A program made the translations under genes and the position numbers. DNA of 64,000 nt from Flavobacteriales bacterium (GTDB taxonomy: Bacteria > Bacteroidota > Bacteroidia > Flavobacteriales_F > PHOS-HE28), in assembly GCA_016719225.1 (NCBI GenBank), contig JADKAN010000004.1, forward strand, positions 248,001-312,000. Reading direction: 5' to 3'. Numbering within the stretch: the stretch's first letter is position 1; each line of letters starts with the position of its first letter. Positions 43,862 through 53,613 of the stretch are shown piece after piece. The notes beneath the pieces were generated by a model. The model searched no databases and was not told where the DNA came from. It saw only the letters and a list, made by a program, of their open reading frames with translations.

Positions 43862-43891
43862 TTTTCGGGTGTTGGTTGGTTCGAACGATGA

Positions 43892-44362
43892 TCACTTGGT
43901 TATGGAAATAGTGAAGGTTTTCAAAGCGGCGTCGTTGGGCGCGAATACGCGTAAGTGGTACAAGCCACTGGCGTATTCCTCCATGTTCAAGTCTGTCATG
44001 GTGCTTTGGACGGTCTCTTGCAAGACCAGTTTGCCGGCCATATCGCGGAGCTCCAGTCGTTGGCCGGTTTCCGGTCGGTCTATGTCCACGTGCAACACAT
44101 GCCGCACCGGATTGGGGTACACGCTGATCGTGTTTTCGGACAATGGTTCATCCACATCGATCGTGATGTCCGCCCACGCTTGCTGAAAGCCTTGTGTAAG
44201 CTGTTGCGAGTCGTTGCTTTCGGTCTCCACCACGGTTTCGCCGATGGTCCAGCTTAGGCCATTGTACTCGCCTTGATAGGAGTTGCCATCGGTGGCGATC
44301 ACGGTTTGTGCGGCCGCGTAAAATGGCAGGCCCAGTAGTAGGAAGGGAAGGATCCTTTTCAT
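43892..44362 (-). CDS. Small secreted protein with T9SS type A sorting domain
   Basis: 156 residues from the ATG at 44362. Signal peptide (MKRILPFLLLGLPFYAAAQ), a short domain (NSYQGEYNGLSWTIGETVVE, QLTQGFQQ) often placed before sorting domains in Bacteroidota, and a T9SS type A sorting domain from about residue 80 (VYPNPVRHVLHVDID to ASGLYHLRVF). The short size suggests it is a carrier or cap rather than an enzyme. It lies 30 bases upstream of the collagen-like gene, so the two are probably one transcript, started from operator copy A. Confidence 0.85.
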   Translation of the reverse strand: MKRILPFLLLGLPFYAAAQTVIATDGNSYQGEYNGLSWTIGETVVETESNDSQQLTQGFQQAWADITIDVDEPLSENTISVYPNPVRHVLHVDIDRPETGQRLELRDMAGKLVLQETVQSTMTDLNMEEYASGLYHLRVFAPNDAALKTFTISITK

Positions 44363-44403
44363 GGTGTAAGAGTGTTTGTCTTGGGTGATCGGCTTAACGA
44401 AAG

Positions 44404-44450
44404 CGAAGTACCGAAGACCCAAAAGGCGACACAATAACACGTTGGTAGTA
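44404..44450 (-). promoter_or_regulatory. Operator copy A and promoter of the T9SS/collagen unit
   Basis: ACAATAACACGTTGGTAGTA (44431-44450, plus-strand reading) contains the inverted repeat TAACAC-N4-GTAGTA. Reading on the minus strand, its ATTGT end provides the -33 TTG (CAA at 44432-44434). Exactly 20 bases further lies GTACTTCG (44404-44411), a -7 box lacking the TA. The ATG at 44362 follows 41 bases later. The same arrangement occurs at 55373-55419 and 60189-60235. Confidence 0.7.
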
Positions 44451-44617
44451 CATGGCGGATCGCAGGGTCCGCTGGGTTTCGTGGATACTCGTTCGCGCAC
44501 TTCGATACGACCTGCTGGGTAACGGAGATGCGAGGCACTGCGGCAGGAGGGTCCGCGCCGATACCGGGTCGAAATTGGACGGTCCCAGGTGGACCTTCGC
44601 AAGATGCGCAAGCGGAC

Positions 44618-46669
44618 TTAACGCACTTCCGCGCTCTCTTGCAACGAAGACGATACACCGTTGAGGTATACCGCTTTCACCGCGTAGCGGTAAACGCCTG
44701 TTCCTTGCAAGCGTATATCCACGTACTTGGTCTTATCCGCTGGGGCGGATGCTATGGAAAGCATGGGTGACCCGTCCTTGGAACGATAGATCACGAAGTA
44801 CTTCACACCGGTTTCCGCAATGCTCCATTGTACCTGCACGATATCATCCATTTTCACCGCAAGAACTTCTTTGGGTGCCGCTGCATGGTAGATGCTTTTT
44901 ACGCGCACTTCCACGGGGGCGGAGCGGAGCGAACGGTTGCCGGCACTGTCGGTCGCTTGCAGATAGTAAGCGTAGAATTCAGGGGCGGCAATGCCACGGT
45001 CCACGAAGTTCCGTTTGTTCTCGTTCGCATTCCACGTTGCGATGGCACGCCACGTGGTATCGCTGCTGGACCTGCGCAGCAATTGGTGCGTGGCCACGTC
45101 AGCACTGCTGCTGGGAACGAACGAGAGTGTTACCGCGCTATCGCTGGCCAGGTAGGTACTGAACACGGGAGCGACCGGCGATACCACATCGGGCTTTGTA
45201 ACACCGAGCGTTCCACTGAACGCGCTGTGGTTGTAGTTCCGATCCACGGCCACTACCCGATAATAGATCTTCTTGGTCAAGGTCTTGATCTGGATGGTAT
45301 CGGTAAAGACGGTATCGGCCAACGGTTGTGGCGTCAAGTTGTTGAACTCGTGATCAGCAGCGTTCGCGAAGAAGACACGGTACCCCATGATATCCAGTTC
45401 CGGTCCCAACTTCCAACGGAGGGTAACGACACCATTCGTATCGATCACTGCTTCGAGCCCTACTGGCGGCGCCGGTGGAACGGAGTCCAGGGCCGAACCA
45501 TAGCCCAGCATGGATTTGGACTCGTTGCCAGCGGTATCCACCGCGAATACCCTGAAGTGGTTCTCCTCCAACAAATACGTGGACGTATCGGTGAAGCTCC
45601 GTGCCGTTGTAGGTAGCAAGCCTTTGTGCAAAGGCAGAAATAGTCCGTTCGCGCGCGGCGCTTTTTCAACTCGGAAGCCGCGCAGGTCGGTGGCGCCTTC
45701 GGGCTGTTCCCAATGCACCACCAACTTACCATTCTCATCTTTCACGCCTTTCATCACAGGGTTGGGCGGAGGCGTGCGGTCGCGGCCCATGGCGGTCACA
45801 ATGGGTGCGTCGGTAGCGGTTTCCGCGAAGGCGGTAATGCCGATAACGCGGTATTGGTACGGGATGTAGTTGCCCGCAATGGTGGTGTCCGTGTAGGTCA
45901 CTTCGGTGTTGGGGCGATCGGACTTCGGTTCGGTCTGTACAAAGGGCGCATCATTCAGCCGGATCCAAGTTCCGCTGGCGGACTTGCGTTCGATCCAATA
46001 GCCGGAGAACGGCGCGATCATATCGGCCTTCGGCCATTTCAACGCGATGCGGCCCTCTTTTTCCTCGGCGGTAACGGTGGGGTTTACCGGTGGCGGCATG
46101 GTGTCGAGCACCCGGTCGATACCCAGCGATGCGGAATCCGGATGAAGCGGATCCAAGGAGATCACACGGTACAAATAGCGCGCATCGCGCTTGGCTGTGC
46201 GATCCACCCAGCGCAAGCCGAGGGCGGTGGCCACGCCGGCATCATAATCCGCGTACAGCATGGCAATGCCCCAGCGCATGGTCTGCTCGGTTTCGGCATC
46301 GGGGTTCGGGCGTGGATCACCGGCAGGCGAAGTGGCCGCGAATGTTTTGCCGTACAAGGTTTGCGCAGCTACGGGCGCATACCGATGCTGCACGGGGAAG
46401 CGTGTGCGGAACTGCTCCAACGTCCAGGGTCGAACGGTATCCGGGTTCAGGCGCACACGGATCGGTGCGATGTTGTCCTGCACTTCAATGCGTACCACTT
46501 TGTAGCCGTATTGGTTGGTGCGGTGCCAAGTGCTCGCGGACATGGGCGCCCAGCGCAACACCACGGAATCCGGCGTGCTGCGTGCGATCATGCGCAGGTC
46601 CTGTGCTTGCAAAGCAGTGCATACGAGCAACACGGCCGTGGCGAAAAGGAAGGGCTTGAGCGTTTTCAT
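44618..46669 (-). CDS. Secreted fibronectin type III-like repeat protein
   Basis: 683 residues from the ATG at 46669. Signal peptide (LKPFLFATAVLLVCTALQAQ), then about five fibronectin-III-like beta-sandwiches, with recurring edge strands such as VVLRWAPMSAS, IALKWPKADM, LVVHWEQPEG, VTLRWKLGPEL, and closing YRVVAVDRNYNHS, YYLQATDSAGN and YAVKAVYLNG. There is no sorting domain or membrane anchor. Its start overlaps the stop of the giant gene (ATGA at 46666-46669), so it is made from the same message, and the two may form a complex. Confidence 0.85.
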   Translation of the reverse strand: MKTLKPFLFATAVLLVCTALQAQDLRMIARSTPDSVVLRWAPMSASTWHRTNQYGYKVVRIEVQDNIAPIRVRLNPDTVRPWTLEQFRTRFPVQHRYAPVAAQTLYGKTFAATSPAGDPRPNPDAETEQTMRWGIAMLYADYDAGVATALGLRWVDRTAKRDARYLYRVISLDPLHPDSASLGIDRVLDTMPPPVNPTVTAEEKEGRIALKWPKADMIAPFSGYWIERKSASGTWIRLNDAPFVQTEPKSDRPNTEVTYTDTTIAGNYIPYQYRVIGITAFAETATDAPIVTAMGRDRTPPPNPVMKGVKDENGKLVVHWEQPEGATDLRGFRVEKAPRANGLFLPLHKGLLPTTARSFTDTSTYLLEENHFRVFAVDTAGNESKSMLGYGSALDSVPPAPPVGLEAVIDTNGVVTLRWKLGPELDIMGYRVFFANAADHEFNNLTPQPLADTVFTDTIQIKTLTKKIYYRVVAVDRNYNHSAFSGTLGVTKPDVVSPVAPVFSTYLASDSAVTLSFVPSSSADVATHQLLRRSSSDTTWRAIATWNANENKRNFVDRGIAAPEFYAYYLQATDSAGNRSLRSAPVEVRVKSIYHAAAPKEVLAVKMDDIVQVQWSIAETGVKYFVIYRSKDGSPMLSIASAPADKTKYVDIRLQGTGVYRYAVKAVYLNGVSSSLQESAEVR

Positions 46670-49600
46670 GGTTTGCCTGGTCGTTGATCGCCTATGGGAT
46701 TTCCTGTATCGGTGGGGCGTGTGGTAGGGGGCTTGGGTGGCGGGGAAGAGCCGCCTACTTGTATACCACCCGCTCCGGTGCCACCGGGGCTGGTGTTCAT
46801 GTGTTCTATGGGTTGGGTGGGGCCGGTGGTGTTCACATACACCGTGTTCGCCTGGCTCACACCCACGTTGCCCCCCGGATGATTCTCCGGGTCCGGTAGG
46901 CATGTGGGAGCGACGAAGGTGAACCGTGCACCGTACTGCCCTTTGTACAACACCTGGTAGGGCGTATTCAAGAACCGATCGCGCATGGCGCGCAATTCAT
47001 CCCCCATGTCCCCGAGCTGCTCGCCGCCAAGCCGTGAGCAGTTGGCATCCAACTCGATCGTGATGGACTGCAGCTGAGCGTAGTTCCAGTAGGCGTAGTA
47101 CGCGGCGTTCATGAACAAGCGCACCGGCGGTAAGGGTATGCTCGGAGACTCCCCTTCTACTTTGGAACCATAGTCGCCGTAACCGGTTTGCATCAAGGGG
47201 GAATAACCCGTTTCCGCAGTGGAAAGTGGCGGTGCAGGATTTACGTAGGGTGCCCAGGCCAAGTAGTTGGGTAGCGTTAGCAAAGTGCCGTTAGCGCATT
47301 GCCTAGCCTTGATCGCATCGTAGTAATCGAACAGTACCGGTTTGGCGTAATGCGTATACCAATAGTCGGTTTGGGGATCCCCTAGCGTGACCATAGGGTT
47401 CATGTACGTGCTGTCGTTTATTTCAAAGGGGTTCACATCGAACACGTCGAACTTTTCACCCTGGAAGCTCGGCGACATGGTTTGGAACCCGGTGGTCGCA
47501 TTCAAGGTGGTTCCCGTGTTCTGCATGGCCGCCACTTTGGCTTCCAAGGTGTTGTACTGCGAGCTGCGGAAGTAGTAGTCCCAGATCCGGGTTTCGTTGG
47601 CCTTGAGCGTATAGCCGCTCAAAGCACGCATGCGGATCTTCACCGTGTTGTTGAACAAGGAGGATGACCCTTCGCTGGCCACGGCCATGGAATAGTTCGT
47701 GTTCTGCGCACTGAGGGGCCCGGTACCGAATTTCCCCCCGCCGGTAGCAGGTTGCGAAGGACCCTCCTCGAGGCTCATGTTGGAGAGGTCCACCTCATCC
47801 CGCGCAACGAGCATCATCCGGTAGGTGATGAGGTTCACCACCGACGGAATGGTGAAATAGAACCAGGTCTTTCTTTCCCCGTTCGAAACAGTGACCTCTT
47901 CCGTTAGGGTGGCACCGCCGTCCTTGGGCGTGAACATGGCCTTGAAGGTGCGCCTTTTACCGGCGGGTGAATCGAGGAAAGGCTGGCCTACCATGTTGGA
48001 GCGGCATTGGATCAAGCCGTTCCGACATTCATCCTGCAGTAGGAAGCGTTGGCCTTGGAACGGATAGCTGTAGTCAATGGCATCCGCGTCCAATTCCTTG
48101 AGACCGGCGTCCGTTTTGAAAGTGTTGATCTTCTCCCACACCACGGCCTCGCTGGTCCCGGGTTTCAAGGCCTGCACCCATACATCGTTCATTCGCTCCT
48201 CCGCCCTGATCCGGATCATGATCGTGTGTTCGGTGTTCGGCACCAAGTATGCGTTGGGTCCGAAGGTGACGTCCATGTTGTTCGATGACAAGGCGATATC
48301 GCCGGGTAGTACCATACCGCTCTCCTTGTTCTTCAACTCGAACTTGTCGATCAAGAGGCGGTAGAAATGTGTTTTCCGACTTCCGTTGCTCAGCATTTCC
48401 ACGAGGCTGAACGTGTTGTTCACGGTCATGTTCAAGGCGGCATTGGGCTGTACGCCGCAATCCACACGGATCGAACCGGTATACATTCCATCTTGGTCGT
48501 GCGGCACAAGGTCCCCGATGGGGTTCAGGTCGGAGAGCAGGCCACTGGAAGGTGGTTGGCAAGGATCGCCCAAGCTTATAGGAAAGTCGACCGAGCCGCT
48601 GACCCAGCCATCGAGGATGCTGTACGTACCGAAGATGCCGCCCTTGGCCCACGAGGGGTTCGCGAATCCCCCGCGCAGCACAGCGGCAGCGGTAATGTCC
48701 ACCAAATGGTATTCGCCACTGGCGATCCATATATCCACATAGAGACTAAGGCCCGCACTTATGTAAGCATACAATTGCCCATTGGCGTACCAGCCCTGGA
48801 TCCCCGGAGGGTCTATGCCAACACATTCCATCGTGCCTGCATCCCCAAAGGCCATATCGAACCCGATCTCCGCGGCCAAGCGCAGTTTGAACAACAGGAA
48901 CTGGAGGGTATCCCCGTACGAGACCCGTGTGCCGAAGGCTAAGCCATCCGCACTCGGGAAGTCCCGGTCCAGACCGTAGTTAGCGGGAATTATGGCTTGC
49001 ACACCCGCAGGTGGGGCCATGGCACCGGGCAGGTCCTTGCCTACCATGAAATAGAACTGGCCTTCTAAGAAGCCGGCGAGCTTTAGCCCGATGGGGACCG
49101 AAGGTGTGCCCACGAAGAAGTGCCACGTGTCCGGCGAGATCAGGATGTTGGCGGCACCGGCCAAATTGCCTTCCCCGGAACCCACCATCATGCCATGTGC
49201 CACATCCACGTACATGGTGAAGTTGGCAGCGAACACATCATTGGGAATGTCGAAGGAGATGTCCGCATGCCCCCAGACCGGCACATATTCGCGATCATCA
49301 CGTTCACTCATCAAGAACACATCACCGCTGAGGAACGCGGTGCTTACCCCACCCGACTCCGTGAAGCTCATGCCGGCGGAAACGTCGCCGTTGTAGGCCC
49401 TGCCGCTGGCTCCATCGCCGAATACCACGGTGGCTTGGAACCCGAACAAGGTCGCGGCGTCCGGCACCATTTTTACTCCGCTCGGCGTGAACCCGGGTTC
49501 GTAATCCTCATTGTCCTGGTTCAAGATCTCCCCCACGGTGAGCTCCAAGGCATATACGGGTGGTGAAGTACGTTTCATGTGGTACCAGGCCCCGCCGCCG

Positions 49601-52600
49601 AACCCGTAGATGTTGAATGCTGAGCCGGGCGATATCCCGTTCTGCCAAGCACCCATGGCATCCACGTACCAGTAGCTCATGTCGTTCACGTTGCCGAATT
49701 GGGCCGCTGCGCGGACTTGCACTTTCTCATTCAGGAACCCGGCTTCCAGTTGGCCCTTGATGCCATCGCCGTAGACCGGGTCGTCCTTATACCACACCAA
49801 GCTGCCCTGGATGCGCACGGCCCCGGTGTTGCCACTGATGCCGATGGAATCCAATTCCACGGAATGATGGCCCCACTCATGTAGGCTGGAGGTGTTCAGT
49901 TCACCCAGAATGGAGAAGCGCGTGGTGGCCCGGAAGGCATTTGTTTCGCCCGTCAGCTTCAAGTTCAGGTCGAACGAGATCCCCGCCAGTGGTTTGCCGT
50001 CCTCGGTGCGGCGCTCCATCTCCACGCGCGTCAGGCTCACAGGGAATCCGCCGGCATGGCCTTCTTTGGTGGGGCCTTCCTCGTCCGTTGGGTCGTCCTC
50101 AAGAGCACTTCCTCCCATGAATTTTTGCGGGCTGGCCAAGGAGAACACTCCTTCGCCGTCCGCGTTGGTGTAGGGGTCGTTCGTTTGGAAGGTCAAGTGC
50201 TCGAACTTGATGAGCTTGAAATCCACCTCGCCGATCTCAGAGAGGTCCGCCGTGATATCCAGCGTGCCGTTCAATTCCGCTTTCACATAGGTGCCCAATG
50301 TGGCATCCCCGATAATGGCCTGCACGGTGCTGGTTTCCAGCAGGGACAGTTGGCCCACGATCATGGGGATGTTCAATTGGCCATCCGGATGCAAGAGGAA
50401 TTCCATGCGCACATCACTGGTGGTGATGTCCTGTTGGATCATGGCGGAGTAGGCGAGCAGGGTGTCGGAGCAGGGTACATGGATCATGCCCTTGAAACCA
50501 CCTTGACTGAACACGTTGGAAATGATGTCCAGTTGCAACGTGTCCATGGAGAAGCCCCAACCGCTCAGGGTCCCTTGGTCCGGGCCTAGGATGTTCGCGA
50601 CCTTTATCTGCGCCGATAATCCCTGCCCGTAGCTATAGATCAAGTTGTCCACTTGGGCCGTGAGGCGGCCGGTCCCGTCCAAGCGTTCCAGCTCTTCGGG
50701 CATGCGCAGTAGCGTACGCTTCACCAGTAAGCCGTTCCATGCGGGAAGCGCTGCGTTGGCACCCAACGGCAGGTTGGTGGCGCCGATCTGTTGCACTGCT
50801 TCCGTGAGTCCCGGAGGGTTTGCATAAGAGGCATAATCCAGCCAGGCCTCCTGCACTTGAAAGCCCCAGCCTTTCGTATTCGCCAGGTGGAACGGTTTGT
50901 TGAAATTGATGCGGCCCATAAAGCCCCCTCGCCCGGTGCGAACCTTTATGGAACCCACCACTTTTGTGGGGCCATCGCTTCCGTCGGCAAGGTCTTCGCG
51001 CAGGTTGTCCTTGCTGAAGCGGTACTGCGCATCAATGGTCAACGCACGGAAGCCTTTGCAATCCCAGGCCACGAAGGTGCCGGAATCCATCACGGTGGAA
51101 TAGCCACCGGCGAACGTGGCACCTTTGAAGTACAGACTATCCGCGCCTACCGAAAGTTTCACATCGCCCAGCAGGTACAAGGTGCCTTCTTCGGAAAGAT
51201 CACCGATGCCGTCAGGCTGGAAGGGGATGGACATGTTGCCGAGGCCGAAGGTGATGCCTACATCATTTAGGGGCAGCGCCATGCCGGCGTTGAGGTGCGC
51301 AATGGTGTCGGTGAATTCGGTGGCGAGAATGCCGACGGTGAATCGGCCACCGGGCACCTCCGTATCCATGCCGATGGGCAGGCCCTTGGGACTGTTGCCC
51401 ACGAACTGGCTGATCAAACGGCCACCGCTGTTCAGGTAATTGTCCAGTTGTTGCGCGGCATCGGGATCGAAACCGGCGGCCAAGGCCGAGCCTTCAATGA
51501 AGGACAGCGGCACAACGCCAGCATTGTCGTATTTTCCCTTCACCACACCGTTGTACAATCGCTTTTGCGCATTGATCTGCACACCGCTGAATTCCACCAG
51601 CAAACTGGCGCGCATCACCGGTACGTCGATGGTTCCTTGGCCGGAAGCGAAGCCACCGCTGTTGGTGATCTGCGTAACGGTCATATTGAACAAGCCCACC
51701 TCCACGATGTCTCCGACAGCGGTGGTGGAAACCGGGATCTTTTCAGCGGCCGGGGTAGGTGCGCGCCGGGACTCGGCCAAGCATTCCGGTTCGCGCACGG
51801 TCTCGGTTACCTCGGGTACCGTATCCGGCGAGTTCGCCTTTATTTGGAAACGGCGTACCGTGCAATCGTGATAAGTAGGACCGGTCACGTTGGTGGTGTC
51901 TTGCAACCACCCGATGCGCCAGTAGTACCAACCGGTATCGTTGGGGGTATAGTCCACGGTCACCTCTTTGTACACCGCATTGATCACGCAGGGTCTATCT
52001 TGGCATACGCCCGTTTTGTCAATGCTTCCGGTGTTCACATTGAAGCCGTTGCCCACGCTTCCATTGCTGGTGAAAACGGGATCCGACATGTCCTCGTTCC
52101 GCGAAACCTGCAAGCGCCACTTTTCGTGCATGGAGCCAAAAGTCTTGCTGAGTTCCCCATTCTGAATGATGTAGATGGGATAGGGCGGGAACAAGGCTTC
52201 AGGTGGTTCCGCAGTGCGGAAAGTCAAAGGAACTTCGGGGTATTCGGGAGCATCCCCTTCCGGTAATATGAACTCCGCGTTCTGAAACGGGGAGAGCGGA
52301 ACAGGCTTTCCCATGCCACTTACGAACTGGCCGAACACATCACCATCCACCGGTTCGTTCCTGTTATAAGTTGCTACTTCCAGTTCAGCGGAAAGGTCGT
52401 ACCTGGAACCATGCTTGAACTCATCGGTGAGAGTTGGGTCGTTCTTATACACATTGATATGCTGCGACATGTCCTGCGTAAAACCATCTCGCTCGGTTTG
52501 AGGCAACAACGCCTTTTGCGATAGGTATGGCCCGCTGTTCCATTGTATGTATTCAGTTGCTGTTTGACGATAGTTCACGGAGGTTTCGGATCCATCCCGC

Positions 52601-53610
52601 ACTCTGGTCAGCATGCTATGGAAGGATCCGGTTTCAACCGGATGGAGTTCAAAGTGTGCGATCACCGGCAAGTTGCTCCATGGCAGAGTATCCTGCTGGT
52701 GGGGGTACACCAACTGGAACGGCCTGGCGCTTGCGATCGAGCCCATGCTGCTGTAGGTGAACGTACACGGCGGACTGTAGCCTTGGTTCTCGAAGAGCAC
52801 ATCATTGCTCAATGTAGTGGCCTGCACCCACCATGCATATTGTTGGCCTTCCTGCAACGTCGGCTTGGTTCCGTCGTACATCAGCAAGGGCACGTTGAGT
52901 ATCTCCTGCCACACCACATCGGTGCTGGATTCCAAGCCGTTCTGTGCATCGATGGCATCGAAGATCTTCACCAAGCGGAAGTTGTACTGCACCATGGGTT
53001 GGGGTATGGGCAGTATCCAACTGAAGGGGATGGCCTGCCCCGGCAAAACGGAGAGTGCTTCATCGCATACAGGGGCCAACAAGGTGGGCGGTGGGGCGGT
53101 TTGGATCCGAAAGGGATTGCTGCAACCGAGGTCGCCGTTCGAGAGCTGCTCGCCCGTGGCATAGTCGTAGGCCTGCAGGCACAGGATGTATTCCCCCTCC
53201 GGCAGCAGGCCCAATGCGATCTGTTCATTGGTGATCCCATCATAGATAACAAGGCCGCCACCACCTTGTATGGCGGGCTGCAGGTCGATACCGGTGTATT
53301 GGTTGATGGTTGGCAGGGGCAGCACTTGCAAGGGTGGCGCGGCCCAACGCGTATCGCCCGAAACGCGCACGCTGATGGAACCATCCGTGGTGGAAAGGGA
53401 ACCGGCCAAATAGATATCCTTCGGAACTATGGCCGTGCTGGTGATGGTGATCTGCACCTGCGAGGCATCCGTGAAGTAGTCCGCGTAGTTCGCGGAGTAC
53501 GGTGGGATCACCTGCGGAACGATGGTAATATCCCATTGCGCCGTTGCCGTTAATGCCGTGCAAAGCACGAACAGGATACTGAGCAGAGAGGAGGATCGGA
53601 TTCGTTCCAT
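46666..53610 (-). CDS. Giant 2314-residue secreted protein of unknown function
   Basis: Signal peptide (LLSILFVLCTALTATAQ) at the N terminus. Residues about 30-170 (PPYSANYADYFTDASQVQI, PEGEYILCLQAYDYATGEQLS) resemble, from memory, the TANFOR domain of Bacteroidota. Then come FN3-like strands (TPNDTGWYYWRIGWL), a long central region of repeated amphipathic beta strands (about 650-1800) and a Pro/Gly/Thr-rich disordered C terminus (SSPPPKPPTTRPTDTG). No T9SS sorting domain, no transmembrane helix and no enzyme motif seen. It lies 3 bases after the outer-membrane barrel gene and overlaps the FN3-like gene by 4. It may be a huge periplasmic or surface scaffold that works with them. Confidence 0.8.
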   Translation of the reverse strand: MERIRSSSLLSILFVLCTALTATAQWDITIVPQVIPPYSANYADYFTDASQVQITITSTAIVPKDIYLAGSLSTTDGSISVRVSGDTRWAAPPLQVLPLPTINQYTGIDLQPAIQGGGGLVIYDGITNEQIALGLLPEGEYILCLQAYDYATGEQLSNGDLGCSNPFRIQTAPPPTLLAPVCDEALSVLPGQAIPFSWILPIPQPMVQYNFRLVKIFDAIDAQNGLESSTDVVWQEILNVPLLMYDGTKPTLQEGQQYAWWVQATTLSNDVLFENQGYSPPCTFTYSSMGSIASARPFQLVYPHQQDTLPWSNLPVIAHFELHPVETGSFHSMLTRVRDGSETSVNYRQTATEYIQWNSGPYLSQKALLPQTERDGFTQDMSQHINVYKNDPTLTDEFKHGSRYDLSAELEVATYNRNEPVDGDVFGQFVSGMGKPVPLSPFQNAEFILPEGDAPEYPEVPLTFRTAEPPEALFPPYPIYIIQNGELSKTFGSMHEKWRLQVSRNEDMSDPVFTSNGSVGNGFNVNTGSIDKTGVCQDRPCVINAVYKEVTVDYTPNDTGWYYWRIGWLQDTTNVTGPTYHDCTVRRFQIKANSPDTVPEVTETVREPECLAESRRAPTPAAEKIPVSTTAVGDIVEVGLFNMTVTQITNSGGFASGQGTIDVPVMRASLLVEFSGVQINAQKRLYNGVVKGKYDNAGVVPLSFIEGSALAAGFDPDAAQQLDNYLNSGGRLISQFVGNSPKGLPIGMDTEVPGGRFTVGILATEFTDTIAHLNAGMALPLNDVGITFGLGNMSIPFQPDGIGDLSEEGTLYLLGDVKLSVGADSLYFKGATFAGGYSTVMDSGTFVAWDCKGFRALTIDAQYRFSKDNLREDLADGSDGPTKVVGSIKVRTGRGGFMGRINFNKPFHLANTKGWGFQVQEAWLDYASYANPPGLTEAVQQIGATNLPLGANAALPAWNGLLVKRTLLRMPEELERLDGTGRLTAQVDNLIYSYGQGLSAQIKVANILGPDQGTLSGWGFSMDTLQLDIISNVFSQGGFKGMIHVPCSDTLLAYSAMIQQDITTSDVRMEFLLHPDGQLNIPMIVGQLSLLETSTVQAIIGDATLGTYVKAELNGTLDITADLSEIGEVDFKLIKFEHLTFQTNDPYTNADGEGVFSLASPQKFMGGSALEDDPTDEEGPTKEGHAGGFPVSLTRVEMERRTEDGKPLAGISFDLNLKLTGETNAFRATTRFSILGELNTSSLHEWGHHSVELDSIGISGNTGAVRIQGSLVWYKDDPVYGDGIKGQLEAGFLNEKVQVRAAAQFGNVNDMSYWYVDAMGAWQNGISPGSAFNIYGFGGGAWYHMKRTSPPVYALELTVGEILNQDNEDYEPGFTPSGVKMVPDAATLFGFQATVVFGDGASGRAYNGDVSAGMSFTESGGVSTAFLSGDVFLMSERDDREYVPVWGHADISFDIPNDVFAANFTMYVDVAHGMMVGSGEGNLAGAANILISPDTWHFFVGTPSVPIGLKLAGFLEGQFYFMVGKDLPGAMAPPAGVQAIIPANYGLDRDFPSADGLAFGTRVSYGDTLQFLLFKLRLAAEIGFDMAFGDAGTMECVGIDPPGIQGWYANGQLYAYISAGLSLYVDIWIASGEYHLVDITAAAVLRGGFANPSWAKGGIFGTYSILDGWVSGSVDFPISLGDPCQPPSSGLLSDLNPIGDLVPHDQDGMYTGSIRVDCGVQPNAALNMTVNNTFSLVEMLSNGSRKTHFYRLLIDKFELKNKESGMVLPGDIALSSNNMDVTFGPNAYLVPNTEHTIMIRIRAEERMNDVWVQALKPGTSEAVVWEKINTFKTDAGLKELDADAIDYSYPFQGQRFLLQDECRNGLIQCRSNMVGQPFLDSPAGKRRTFKAMFTPKDGGATLTEEVTVSNGERKTWFYFTIPSVVNLITYRMMLVARDEVDLSNMSLEEGPSQPATGGGKFGTGPLSAQNTNYSMAVASEGSSSLFNNTVKIRMRALSGYTLKANETRIWDYYFRSSQYNTLEAKVAAMQNTGTTLNATTGFQTMSPSFQGEKFDVFDVNPFEINDSTYMNPMVTLGDPQTDYWYTHYAKPVLFDYYDAIKARQCANGTLLTLPNYLAWAPYVNPAPPLSTAETGYSPLMQTGYGDYGSKVEGESPSIPLPPVRLFMNAAYYAYWNYAQLQSITIELDANCSRLGGEQLGDMGDELRAMRDRFLNTPYQVLYKGQYGARFTFVAPTCLPDPENHPGGNVGVSQANTVYVNTTGPTQPIEHMNTSPGGTGAGGIQVGGSSPPPKPPTTRPTDTGNPIGDQRPGKP

Positions 53611-53613
53611 GGT

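Noticed and set aside
43862..43891. TGGTTCGAAC near 43877 as part of a tRNA T-arm
   Set aside because: Only 30 bases separate two genes here and no acceptor or anticodon arm can be formed. I found no other tRNA-like fold in the window.
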